Source: Triticum aestivum
Taxonomy: Eukaryota > Streptophyta > Magnoliopsida > Poales > Poaceae
Direction of reading: 5' to 3'
Length of the DNA: 64,000 nt
Assembly: GCF_018294505.1 (NCBI RefSeq)
Contig: NC_057795.1
Location: forward strand, 517,469,915 to 517,533,914
Shown here one piece after another: positions 33,960-44,299 of the stretch (positions are counted from its first letter, which is position 1; each line of letters starts with the position of its first letter). The notes beneath the pieces are model-generated. The model saw only the letters and a list, made by a program, of their open reading frames with translations. It was not told where the DNA came from and ran no database searches. The translations under genes were made by a program, and so were the position numbers.

Positions 33960-36900
33960 CAGGGTAGGTGCTTCTTAGTGGCCACGCATGTGAAATCTGT
34001 TTGCTGATTTCACTTGATGGCATGTACATAAGTTCAAAATAGAAAACACGGGAGATCACTAGGGAAAATGCGACAAATCCATGGAACAAACTTGAGTAAT
34101 TCATGCGGAAAATGCAAAAGATAAAATAATAAACAAGCTGTTGAAATTAAAAAACAAGCAATTCAAAAGTTTCTAAAAATAGGATTTACCCCACTTCTAA
34201 GAACCTACAAGTTCAAATTATGAGAAGTTCAAAATTTTCAAATATGGAAGTTCAAAAATGTTAAAAACAAATCCAAAAAATTTCTACTACTTACCTCCCG
34301 CCTCTTTTCTCGAAAACATATAGAATCCCTCCCGTGGATACAAAAAATAAGGAATTTCACGAACATAACTTGTATCGAAAACTTATATATGTAAGAGAAA
34401 GAAAAAAACTCTACGTGTTAAACGTATAAAACATGAGCCGACATCTTCAAGAAGTTCATGTATAAATGGACTTGTCTTAACTCTCAAAGTTAAAAATTAA
34501 TAAAATGGAGAGGTTAAAGAAAATGATAAAACAAAAAAGTTCAAACAATTCCCATGTATTCCGATCGATTTTTCTAATTTATAAAGAAAACCAGAAGTTC
34601 AAATTAAAATAGATGAGCAGTTTGTGTTTATTACAAACCTAGAATTTTTTCGTTACTAAAAGAAATAAAACCAAGAAGTTCAAATTTAAAAAGTGGAGCG
34701 GTTTGATATTATATTTGAAAACTCGGATTTTCTGGTTACCAAAGAATAAAACCAATAATTTCAACTCAAAATAACAAAGAAGTTCAATTGGAAAAAGCAT
34801 AATAGTTTGATATTTATTTAAAATTTTGGAATTTTATGATTACTGATGAATAAAACCAATAAGTTCAATTCAAATTAACGAAGAAGTTCATTATTTCTAA
34901 CAAAACTCCAATTTTCACATTTCCAAATAATACAAAAAGAAGTTCAAATAAAAAAGTTAGAGAGGTTTGATGTCTATAAAAAACTCAGAAGTTTTCCTTT
35001 ACTAAAGCAAAATAGAGAGAAGTTCGAATGGATAATAGCCAGAAGTTCATGTACTGCATGGTGTGCGTTTCATATAAGAAAATAATAATAATAAGTTGAA
35101 GTCCAAAATTTTGTTGCTGCAAGTTCAAGTGCTCGTCCCAAGAAAGTTCAAAAATTCTTGTGAGAGAGGTTGAACAAAAATACGTGACAGAAGTTCAAGA
35201 TGAAAACAGAGGGAAATTCAACTACTACACGAAATGCGTTTCAGATAGGAATGTGAAAATAGAAAACAAAAGCTTAAAAGGTTTGTTGCAAGAAGTTCAC
35301 GTGCTCCTCCCGGTGAAGTTCAGGATCTCTAGTGCGAGACGTCCGACCTTCAATTACATGTAAAAAACAGGCAAAAAACGACATTGTTTTTGCCATTTTT
35401 AAAACTGCTCTCAGACGACAATACTTTGTAATGTCTATCTACATGAAAAAGATGCACCTATTCATAAGCTTTCCAAGGGTATATTATATGCTATATTCCG
35501 ATGAATGGTTTAAAGTTTTTATGTATACCGTTAAAAGCACATTTTTACACATTCAAAAAAATATTTTGAACCGTCATGAGTATGAAAAACTGATCAACAC
35601 GAAAAAGTTGCGTGTTTTCAACAGCTTTCCATCGATATATAATTTGCTCAATTCTGGTAGGTGGTTTGGGCGTTACGGGCAAAAAATAGCACGTTAAAAA
35701 TAGAGTGAAGTTCAAACAGACATGCCCCAGAAGTTCAACTACTTCAGGCAGTGCATTTCCATTCGTGATGAAGGCAGAAACCATGATCTCATCATTTTCT
35801 AATTACTTCAAAATGGCAGGAATATCATTTGTGTAAGTTCAAGTCCTCGGTTGAAGAAAGTTAAAAAATATATTGTGAGAGATGTTTGTACAAAAGGAAT
35901 ATCATTTGTGTAACACAGATGAATGGATGAGAAAATTACAAACAGAAATACGTTGCAGAAGTTCAATGTGAAAACAGCAAGAAGTTCAGCTACTACACTG
36001 AATGAATTTCAAAAGAAAAACTTTTAAAACCGTCGCGAGTATGAAAAAAATGATCAACACGGAAAAATTGTGTGTTTATAGCAGCTTTCCATCGGTATAT
36101 CACTTGCTTAATTCCGGTGAGTGAATGAAGAGCTACGAGCAAAAAAAGCACGTGAAAAACAGAGTGAAGTTCAGGCAGAACTGCCACAGAAGTTCAAGTA
36201 CTTCACGTAATGCATTTTCGACGAATCTGTTTCGCGATAAAGGTTAAACGAGTGATCTCGCCATTTCTAAAATTACTTGAAAATGGCTAGGATTTAGAGA
36301 AAACCATCAACATAAGAAAGTTTTGCATTTTTTGTAGATTTTCAACAGTATATTATTTGCCCCGTTCCGATGAAGTTTGTAGAAATTACGGTGAAAATAC
36401 GTTTTTAGCCATTTTCAAAATCAACGTAAAACTGTAATGAATTTGGAGAAACAATATATACCAAAAAGTTTCGCATTTATTCAGGCTTTCCAACGCCATG
36501 TCATTTGCTATGTTTGGACGTATGATCAAAACAAATATCAAAAATACAAACTCGGTAGGAGTTGGACCATTTTCTAAATTACTCTTAAACCATTCAAAAT
36601 TAGAAAAAAACTTTCAAGATGAAAAAGTAGCACATTTTCATAAGCTTCCCAACGCCATATCATATGCCTCCATTGGATTAGCCATTTAGAAATGACATCA
36701 AAAAAACGAACTCAGCTGTTCGGTTTGTGAAATTTTACAACTTTCCAAAATACTCTTTAACCATAAGGAATTAGAGAAACTTTCAACATGTGGAAGCAGC
36801 GGTTTTACAGCAGCTTTCCAACGCCATATTATTTGCCTCATTCCGATAAACGGTTTAGAAATGCGATCGAAAATACGATTCTGGTTTTTTGTATAAAGAA

Positions 36901-38440
36901 AAAACAGTTTTCAAAACTGCTCTTAAACCGCTTACATTTTACCAAAAATTTAACTTGGGTCATGAAACTGGTGTCCATAGCTTTCCAACGGTATATCGCA
37001 AGCCCCATTTGGGCAATGTTGGCGGAAGTTCAACCTAGCACTCGGAGAAGTTCATGTCGAACAACTCAGGCAGTAAAATTGCCAAAAAATGCAATTTCAT
37101 CACAATCCTAGAGCAAAATCCGCCCACAAGCGAGATTCCTATTTAAAATGGATATTTAGTTGTTAAAAAACATTTCTAGATTACACAAACATCATATAGA
37201 ACACAACTAACCAGAATAATTCGTGAGGGAAGCCACGGTTGCAACGATAGCCCGAAGGTCGGGTTCGTAAAGAGGGAAGTTCAGGCGCGTGTACAAACAA
37301 AAACACGTCACAGAATTTCAACGTAAAAACAACATGAAGTTCAACTACTACACTGAATGAATTTCAGATAAAAAGCTTTTAAAATCGTCACGAGTATGAA
37401 AAATGATCAACACGGAAAAGTTACGTGTTTACAACGGCTTTCCATCGGTATATCACTTGCCTAATTCCGGTGAGTGGATGGAGAGCTACGAGCAGTGGAT
37501 CGAGAGCTACGAGCAAAAAAATCATGTGAAAAACAAGGTGAAGTTCAGGTTCATGCGCTGAGAAGTTCAGGTTCTTCACGCGGTGCATTTTCGAAGAATC
37601 TGTTTCGCGATCAAAGCAGAACGAATGATCTCGCCATTTTCGCAATTACTTGAAAACGGCTAGGAATCAGAGAAAACCATCAACATGAAAAAGTTTTGCA
37701 TTTTCCGTAGCTTTTCAACAGTATATTATTTGCCCAATTCCAACAAAGTTTGTAGAAATTACGGTGAAAATACGTTTTTTGCCATTTTCAAAACTGACTT
37801 AAAAACCGTAAAGAATTGGGAGAAATAATACATACCAAAAAGTTTTGCATTTGTTCAAGCTTTCCAACGCCATATCATTTGCTGCATTCGGATGCACGGT
37901 TAAAAAATTAGCTCAAAAATACGAACTCGGTAGGACTTGGACCATTTTCTAAATTACTCTTAAACCATTCAAAATTAGAAAAAACTTTCAAAATGAAAAA
38001 GTAGCGCATTTTCATAAGCTTTCCAATGCCATATCATATGCCTCCATTGGATTAGCCGTTTAGAAATGACATTGAAAAAACGAACTCAACTGTTCGGTTT
38101 ACGAAATTTTACGTTTTTTCAAATTACTCTTTAACCATAGGAAATTAGAAAAAACTTTCAACATGTGGAAGGAGCGGTTTTGCAGCAGCTTTCCAACGCC
38201 ATATTATATGCCTCATTTTGATAAACGGTTTAGAAATGCGATCGAAAATACGATTCACGTTTTTTGTGCGAAGAAAAAACGGTTTTTAAAACTGATCTTA
38301 AACCGCTTATATTTTGCCAAAAATTTAAGTTGGATCATGATATTGGTGTCCATATCTTTCCAACGATATATCGCAGGCCTCGTTTGGGCAATGTTGGCGG
38401 AAGTTCAACCGAGTTCACAGGGAAGTTCAACGTACTAGTA
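33960..38440. repeat. AT-rich field of GAAGTTCAA words
   Basis: The word (A)GAAGTTCA(A/G) recurs dozens of times over 4.5 kb at irregular spacing, mostly on the plus strand, in AT-rich DNA. Recurrent phrases such as GCTTTCCAACGCCATAT and TTTTCCATTTTCAAAA-like segments also repeat. No open frame exceeds about 120 codons and none is recognisable. It probably belongs to one large DNA element whose right terminus is at 38456-38500. Confidence 0.75.
35938..38420. repeat. Tandem duplication, ~1.36-1.38 kb unit
   Basis: Matching landmarks recur about 1355-1380 bp apart: ACTACACTGAATGAATTTCA at about 35991 and 37346, AACAGTATATTATTTGCCC near 36345 and 37718, and the CATATCATATGCCTCCATTG phrase near 36653 and 38030. 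A more diverged copy of the first part starts near 35175, so the field grew by successive segmental duplication. Copies differ by scattered substitutions and small indels. Confidence 0.85.
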
Positions 38441-38455
38441 GCGGGGCAGGTGAGG

Positions 38456-38496
38456 TTGTGATCAGAATATTATTCTGATCCCGTGATTAGAATAGT

Positions 38497-38500
<4 letters not shown>
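38456..38500. repeat. Palindromic terminus ATCAGAAT..ATTCTGAT
   Basis: The sequence GATCAGAATATTATTCTGATC is a perfect palindrome apart from its centre. It is followed by CCGTGATTAGAATAGTG and then (TA)n. Inverted, it aligns with the 28158 end pattern ACTATTC..TCAC..GGAT..AGAAT..TATTCT..TCAC. It is probably the terminus of the GAAGTTCAA-rich element. Confidence 0.6.

Positions 38501-38563
<63 letters not shown>
38501..38563. repeat. (TA)n microsatellite running into a gap
   Basis: At least 31 TA units lie next to the palindromic terminus; the array is cut by the N gap, so its true length is unknown. Confidence 0.97.
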
Positions 38564-38876
38564 NNNNNNNNNNNNNNNNNNNNNNNNNNNNNNNNNNNNN
38601 NNNNNNNNNNNNNNNNNNNNNNNNNNNNNNNNNNNNNNNNNNNNNNNNNNNNNNNNNNNNNNNNNNNNNNNNNNNNNNNNNNNNNNNNNNNNNNNNNNNN
38701 NNNNNNNNNNNNNNNNNNNNNNNNNNNNNNNNNNNNNNNNNNNNNNNNNNNNNNNNNNNNNNNNNNNNNNNNNNNNNNNNNNNNNNNNNNNNNNNNNNNN
38801 NNNNNNNNNNNNNNNNNNNNNNNNNNNNNNNNNNNNNNNNNNNNNNNNNNNNNNNNNNNNNNNNNNNNNNNNNNNN
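38564..38876. other. Assembly gap (313 N)
   Basis: The gap follows the (TA)n array. CACTA-arm-like sequence resumes after it (38877 on). Confidence 0.99.
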
Positions 38877-39122
38877 CGTGAGGCTATGGACCTGGTGGGT
38901 CCCCATTGTCATCCTATCCAAGTAAAGTCATCTCCTCGCCCGCGCGCGCTTTCCTGCCCGAAACAGTCAGCGCCGGCCGCCACGCTTCTCGGTGCAGGAG
39001 ATTGCTTCGCCCTCAAACGACACAAGTGCCGTCCGTCCATCTGCCGCACACATTAATGATACGCCGTTGCCGAGGCGGCTACTCCGGCACCACACGTCCG
39101 TCCCTCCGCCCGCCCACCATTG

Positions 39123-39130
39123 CTATATAA
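39123..39130 (+). promoter_or_regulatory. TATA box upstream of the 39204 ORF
   Basis: CTATATAA lies about 80 bp before the ATG at 39204, in an otherwise GC-rich stretch. Transcription would be expected to start near 39155. Confidence 0.6.
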
Positions 39131-39203
39131 ACTGCTGCGCCGACCATATCCACAGTCATCCGCATCCGTTCCCTTTCTCCTGTCCACACCACTACTGCCC
39201 ACC

Positions 39204-39758
39204 ATGGCTTCCTCGCGCTCCAGCACTCTTCGGGACGGACGGACGACGAACCACAAGGAGATGGTAGCCATTGCTGTCGACCGGCTGGCAGGGAGGCAGC
39301 AGGAGGACGACGATGTCCCAATGGAGAACATGGTAGTCGATGATCCAGCGCCAACCCCCTCCTCTGCGCCATCCTCATCGGTGCATTGCACCATGACCAT
39401 CGGCGAGGCCCGTGCCCAATATATGGACAGGGTGAGGCAGATGCGTGAGGAGCAGTTCCGGGAGGTGCAGGCCGACACCGCGTACAACGACCATCTCCTC
39501 GAGGAGCACCTGCAGGCGGAGGAGCAGATCGCCGCGGAGCGGGCGGAGCAGGAGGTGCTGGTTGACTCGTATCGCTCCGCCCGCAAGGGCCGCCTCGAGC
39601 ACTGGCGGTACTGCATGCGGGTGGCGGAGGCTGCGGCCGCCTACAAAGAGGCTAGCAAAGAGGGCGATGAAGCGGGCGAGGCGCTATTTGGCGAGACCGA
39701 GGACGAGGCAGAGGACAATGCCGACTTTGACGAGTCCCCGCTCCGCTGGCGTCGATGA
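39204..39758 (+). CDS. Uncharacterised acidic coiled-coil protein, 184 aa
   Basis: The ATG sits in a strong plant context (ACCATGGC), about 80 bp after a TATA box. The protein has a charged N-terminus (SSRSSTLRDGRTTNHKEM), a proline/serine linker, and a long helix rich in E, Q and R (about residues 70-150: YMDRVRQMREEQFREVQAD, LEEHLQAEEQIAAERAEQ). It ends in an acidic tail EDEAEDNADFDESPLRWRR. I recognise no domain. High GC and third-position bias set it off from its AT-rich surroundings. It lies within the CACTA span, so it may be a captured gene fragment or an element accessory protein. The downstream DNA repeats the tail motif, suggesting that the stop truncates a longer repeat-bearing protein. 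Confidence 0.6.
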   Translation: MASSRSSTLRDGRTTNHKEMVAIAVDRLAGRQQEDDDVPMENMVVDDPAPTPSSAPSSSVHCTMTIGEARAQYMDRVRQMREEQFREVQADTAYNDHLLEEHLQAEEQIAAERAEQEVLVDSYRSARKGRLEHWRYCMRVAEAAAAYKEASKEGDEAGEALFGETEDEAEDNADFDESPLRWRR

Positions 39759-39990
39759 CGCCCTGCTCCGCCGAGGCCCCGCAGCACCAACAACGAGGCA
39801 GAGGACACCACCGGCTCCGCTGAGGCCCCGCCCCGCCAACAACGAGGCAGAGGACATCGCTGGCTCAGCCGAGGCCCCACCTTGCCGGCAACATGGGGGA
39901 GGATTTCCACCGCTCCGCTGAGGTGCCGCCCGCCGGCAACGAGACAAAGGACATCGCCGGCTTCGCCGAGGCCCCGCTCCGCTGCCAATG
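39700..39990 (+). repeat. GC-rich imperfect repeats continuing the 39204 C-terminus
   Basis: The phrase (A/G)ACGAGGCAGAGGAC occurs at 39702, 39792 and 39841, with a variant at 39938. Each can encode NEAED followed by a GSAEAPP-like segment. The first interval (90 bp) keeps the frame but contains a TGA. The later intervals (49 and 97 bp) shift frame. Confidence 0.7.
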
Positions 39991-39999
39991 AGGCCGCGC

Positions 40000-40595
40000 C
40001 ACACAGAAAACAAGGAAGAGTACAGTAGGTCGCCGCCACTCGGGTCCAAGTAAGGCCATCGCTGCTACCCTCCGGTTGAAGCCAAGCTAGGCGGGTTGAC
40101 CATTGACGGCCGGTTAGCTTCTTGGCGGCGACATGGAGTCGGAGAGCTGTGCTGGAGAAGAACGCTACTTCTACTTAACTGCTGGTGCAGTTGGCTGACT
40201 GACACATGGGCCCAACAGGCCACATGTCAGTTACGCAACTACACCTGCAGTTAAGTCACTAAAGCTTCTGTTCGGCTCAGCGGGACACAGGTGGGTAGCT
40301 TCTGTTAATTAATTATACCTCCAGCGCACCCCTTTTTAGTTTTTTTAGAAAAGGAGGATGACCCCCGGCCTCTGCATCTAGGAGATGCATGCGGCCACAA
40401 ACACCCCTTTTTAGTTGAAGAATGTATGAAATGTAATTAAATCTGACATGTTTATATGAAATCCGACTGTGTATGAATGAATTTATTTCGATTAGTTCGA
40501 ATTCCTGTATCACTGGCATTGGATGAACATGCAAAACAATACGTACTAGCATTATTCCCAGGGTGATCACCTCATTTACAGCAGTTTCACATGTA
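40000..40595. other. Intergenic DNA inside the CACTA, nothing recognised
   Basis: This stretch holds a short inverted pair around 40195-40255 (CTTAACTGC..GCAGTTAAG, with ACACATGGGCCC nearby) and otherwise AT-rich sequence. No gene or clear element boundary is visible. Confidence 0.4.
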
Positions 40596-40714
40596 CTCCC
40601 TCCGGTCCTTTCTATACAAGTTTTGTCTGTAGTCAAAATATCTCTACTTTGACCAATCTTATACAAAAAAGTATGCACTTTCACAATGTGCGATGTAAAA
40701 AGGAACAGAAGGAG
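40596..40714. mobile_element. Stowaway MITE, 119 bp
   Basis: Ends CTCCCTCCGGTCCTTTCTA and the inverse of CTCCTTCTGTTCCTTTTTA form the terminal inverted repeat. TA duplications flank it at 40594-40595 and 40715-40716. Confidence 0.9.
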
Positions 40715-41059
40715 TACAAAGAGTTTGAGCAGCTTTTTAGCGTTTCTGTACATTGCAATCAAACACACAGGGCTGGCAATTCATAGAGAACATTCAAAAC
40801 AATCGATGATTATGCATCTCATGACTCACATGTTAGAGGCAATATTTACTTCACAAATAAAGAATAAAGAAAAAATTGATCGACGCTGCTGACAGCAAGG
40901 ACGTCCCATTCGAAAATATCAAATGCATGTCTTAAAATCAATGAGAAAAATTTGACAAGGTTGTCCCATTCCAAAATATCAAATGCCTACGATTGTGGAA
41001 TGGGCAGGGTTCGCCATCAGTTCGGACATTGACATGGCACCTCGTGCTAAATAAACCAA

Positions 41060-42790
41060 CTATTCTTTTTGTGCAGTTCCACCAAAATCAACCAAATTCA
41101 CGCGTAGCTTGTATGATTTCGCCCTTATATGTTGCAACGCCTTGAACTTATCGGCACCTCCTTCCTTTCTTGTGGTGGAAATGAATGATTCAATGTATTC
41201 ATGAACATTTTGTGCAGTTCCCATTGAAATCAAGCCGATCACCCCTGTTTGCACAAATACAAAAAAAGTGATTAGTATAAAGCAAAATATACTATGAATT
41301 GACAATTTAAATAGGCACCTACATGGTCCATGTAGAGCACACTTTTAGAAAAATGGAACTCACCAGAAAGAATCCTAGAACAACATTGTACTTGCGCATC
41401 ACAGCAAAAAATGGAGGTTTGTCAGTCCTTCTGAGCTAAAGTTAGTTTGGTCTTGTGGGGAGTAATGTAACCATCCTTCAACTGCTCCTTCTGATGAGAA
41501 TCCTAGAACAACATTGTACTCGCGCATCACAGCAAAAAAATGGAGATTTGTCAGTCCTTCTGAGCTAAAGTTAGTTTGGCCATGTGGGGAGTAATGTAAC
41601 CATCCTTCAACTGCTCCTTCTGATGAGAAGATAGACAGGGCTTCTTCATCCTGGCATAATCGGAACTAGTCACTTCAGGTACTCCATATTCTTCTTCAGA
41701 GGTAGATGATCCTATTGTGCAAAGACAAGAGGACAACTAAATGCTAGCATCCCTATTTGCTCGAAAATAGGAAAGGAAATATTTAAAACAACACAAATGA
41801 AGCACTTCTCAAGGACAATACCACTTTTTCATGATAGTATCTAAACAGTAGCACAACGCCAATAGAGATGACAAAGCTCAATCATATGGATGAATTAGTG
41901 GGCGAGTACCAACCTATGTCAGGAGGCTTACTGTGTAGAGCATACAAATCAAGCACTTCTCCGGAACCATATGTTGCTATCTACTATGGTGGCCATGCTT
42001 ACTATATACTCCTCGATTAGTTTAATGTTTCCAACATCTTTTTGTGCAGTTCCACTAAAATATATGGTATCTTCAAAGAAGATCCCTGTTTGCACAAGTA
42101 GAGATAATTACGTATGGTATCAAATCAGTGGCAAAACAATTGCTCGTTCCAGCCATAGCAATAAATTAAGATGCAAAACTATATTATTACTTGTGTCATC
42201 ACAGTTCCAGTGCTTCATTACAGAACCGGGAGTTGATTTTTGTTTTTCTTCCGCTTGTTCTTCCCCTTCATCACTTGGTTCAATAACAGACAAGCTTCGC
42301 CTTCAATGTAAGATTTGGCATGTCAATTAGGGAGCACAAGTATAGTACTAAACTTAATTTTCTGATGAAAGTGGCAAAATACAGGCCAGCAGTTGTGAAA
42401 TATCCTTATCTTACCTCAATGGGATATTACGGTGCACATACAGATTGGAAGTCTTGTCTCCATTTGTGCAGTTCACTAAAATCAAGCAACATTATCGTAC
42501 AAGTAGCATAACATATGAAAGCACACTGCAGAATCATGTGAAAGAAGGCTAGTACTGACCTCTCATGATGCGGAATTCAAACAACTCACAAGAAGAAGAT
42601 CTGAACCAAATTCGCCTTAACGGATAGGAAGTAAGATCTCCTCTTGTGCAGTTCCACTAAGATCAAGCAATCAAGCAACGTTGTCGGTGTGACATTTTGG
42701 TTGAACTGCACAAAACACTCTTAAAACAAAAGTGTTTTGTGTAGTGCGACAAAAGGTCACAATGGCAATGAGGTGAAGTAGATAACCCTG
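41060..42790 (-). other. Minus-strand region with repeated GTAQ module, possible gene
   Basis: A module whose minus-strand reading is close to TTGATTTTAGTGGAACTGCACAA split over variants occurs near 41085, 41215, 42045, 42468 and 42650. It can encode an (L/V)DF(S/G)GTAQ-like peptide. Several copies follow an intron-acceptor-like TTTGCACAAACAG or TGTGTAAACAG, and some are followed by donors (GTAAGC near 41990, GTAAGATAAG near 42414, GTCAGT near 42559). The longest open part is 41060-41305, with GTAQNVHEYIESF and a final GTAQKE before a stop. I do not recognise a protein family. It may be a decayed multi-exon gene or a non-coding repeat. Confidence 0.45.
41371..41627. repeat. 128 bp tandem duplication
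   Basis: AATCCTAGAACAACATTGTA starts at 41371 and 41499, and the two copies are about 95 percent identical by eye. The duplication copies a stretch of the GTAQ region and looks fairly recent. Confidence 0.92.
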
Positions 42791-43023
42791 TTTACACAGC
42801 GGTGCAAAGGAAACAATTAGTGGTCAATAACGGTGGATGACACAGAAGCCAACAAAAAGAAGCATCTACCTTATCTAAATGGGAAAGAAAGCAAGACATG
42901 AGCATTTCTCAAACGGTGGCATTCATTAATATTAACATAGAGATTATATTAATAATAAAATTCGTTAAACATGTAATTTGCTTTTAACTGTGGCATTGCA
43001 TCAATTTTCCAGTGGCATTATTA

Positions 43024-43334
43024 GAGGGTGTTTGTTTATTGGGACATTTTGGTGTAGGGACTAAAAAAACTCCGTGTCAGTCACATCTAAACCAAACAGG
43101 AGGGACTTTTCGGGACTAAAAGTGGGCATTTGGGACTAAAGAAAGAAGACCCCGAGGGAGTCTTTTTGGGACTTTTCCCAACAGTTTCCCCTGCCACACA
43201 TCGCACCTTGTTTCTATTAGTTTATTACTAGGGGTAACATGGTCTTTTATCATGTCATTTAATAACCTCTAGTCCATGTTTAGTCCCTGGAACCAAGCAG
43301 GTAGGGACTAGGGAGTTTTTAACCAAACAGGGCC
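43024..43334. mobile_element. Tourist/Harbinger-like MITE, 311 bp
   Basis: The ends GAGGGTGTTTGTTTATTGGG and the inverse of GGCCCTGTTTGGTTAAAAAC are imperfect inverted repeats. TTA target duplications lie at 43021-43023 and 43335-43337. Internal GGGACTAAA words repeat. TTA duplication with a CTGTTTGG terminus is the PIF/Harbinger pattern. Confidence 0.82.
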
Positions 43335-43544
43335 TTAGATTAACAACAACTAATGAGTTGCACGGGACAGTGGACGCACCAACACCATGTGCATCTACCG
43401 ATGTACTGTGGTCATGCATAGTCTGTTGCAACAAAGAACAAACAACCAAGGATCATATTTGTGTTGGTCCCAGTTTTGTTATCTTTAGACACCTTTCCCT
43501 ATGTGAGCACATCAAATCTAGTCCTGCTCAAACTCTACAGCCTT

Positions 43545-43795
43545 GTCCCTTCCTTTCCTTTTTGAACTAGTACTTTCGCCCCTTCCTTTCCTCTTTGAAC
43601 CACGTCCTAGATTTATGCAATAATACTTTCCCCCGTTCCTTTCCTCTTTGAACCACGTCCTAGATTCATGCTATACAACTTTCCCCCTTCATTTCCTCTT
43701 TGAACCACATCCTAGATTCATACGATATACAACTTTTCCCACTAATTTCCCCCACTCCTTTCCTCTTTGAACCACATCCTAGATTCATGGTATAC
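43545..43795. repeat. Minisatellite, ~54-68 bp units
   Basis: The phrase CCTTTCCTCTTTGAACCAC(G/A)TCCTAG split over units recurs about four times, each followed by an ATTCATG..TATACAACTTT block of variable length. It lies directly downstream of the leader at 43836-44140 on the minus strand. Confidence 0.85.
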
Positions 43796-43835
43796 ATGCA
43801 GCTAGATCAATGCATGTGGAGTAAGTAAAATATAC

Positions 43836-44140
43836 CTTAGGGTTCTTGGGGCATGGTTCCGTGGGCGACGGGACGACAGAGAAGAAGAAGGGGTCGGAGG
43901 CCCTCCCGCGCCACCGCTGGGTGGAAAGTGAACAACAGCGCTGGTAGTGGATTCCCTTCCTCGCCAACGGCGACAATGTTAAGCCTCCTTCCCTTCTCGG
44001 CGGACGGACCCCGTCGGCTCTTTGAGCAGCAGTGAGGGGAGAGAGAGGCCAACGAAGTCTTGTTTAGATCTGGAGAGCGCGAGAGTGTGTGAAGAGAGCA
44101 ACTACAAGCGTTGAGGCTCCAGCGTGTATATATATACTGG
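43836..44140 (-). promoter_or_regulatory. Minus-strand promoter and leader exon, copy 1
   Basis: On the minus strand a TATATATATA box (about 44126-44137) is followed by a pyrimidine-rich leader with GTTGCTCTCTTCACAC. A GC-rich exon then ends in CCCTAAG before a GTATAT donor at 43835. An ATG at 43854 is stopped after five codons, so the reading frame is not clear. The same leader motif recurs at about 46881-46900. Copy 1 lies upstream of the GTAQ region and could drive it. Confidence 0.5.
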
Positions 44141-44215
44141 AGAGAGAGTGTGAAGCGTGCAAACCCTAGAAAACATTTTGACCAGTCAAAGAATCCTCCT
44201 GCCAAAAATTATGCT

Positions 44216-44286
44216 CAAGTGTAGTTATCGAACCCGAGACCTCAAGTTTGATGAGCGAACAGGCTAACCAGCTACATAACCCTCCC
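44216..44286 (-). ncRNA. tRNA-like relic
   Basis: The minus strand reads GGAGGGTTATGTAGCTGGTT, then a CTCATCAAACTTGAG stem-loop region and GGTCTCGGGTTCGATAAC. TAGCTGGTTAG resembles box A and GGGTTCGATAA resembles box B of a tRNA. Acceptor-stem pairing is poor, so it is not a functional tRNA. It may be a tRNA-derived SINE head or a pseudo-tRNA. Confidence 0.45.
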
Positions 44287-44299
44287 ATTATGTTCAACA

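Noticed and set aside
43836..43854. ATG at 43854 as start of a protein
   Set aside because: The frame stops after five codons at a TAA just before the splice-donor-like GT, so it cannot define a coding sequence by itself.
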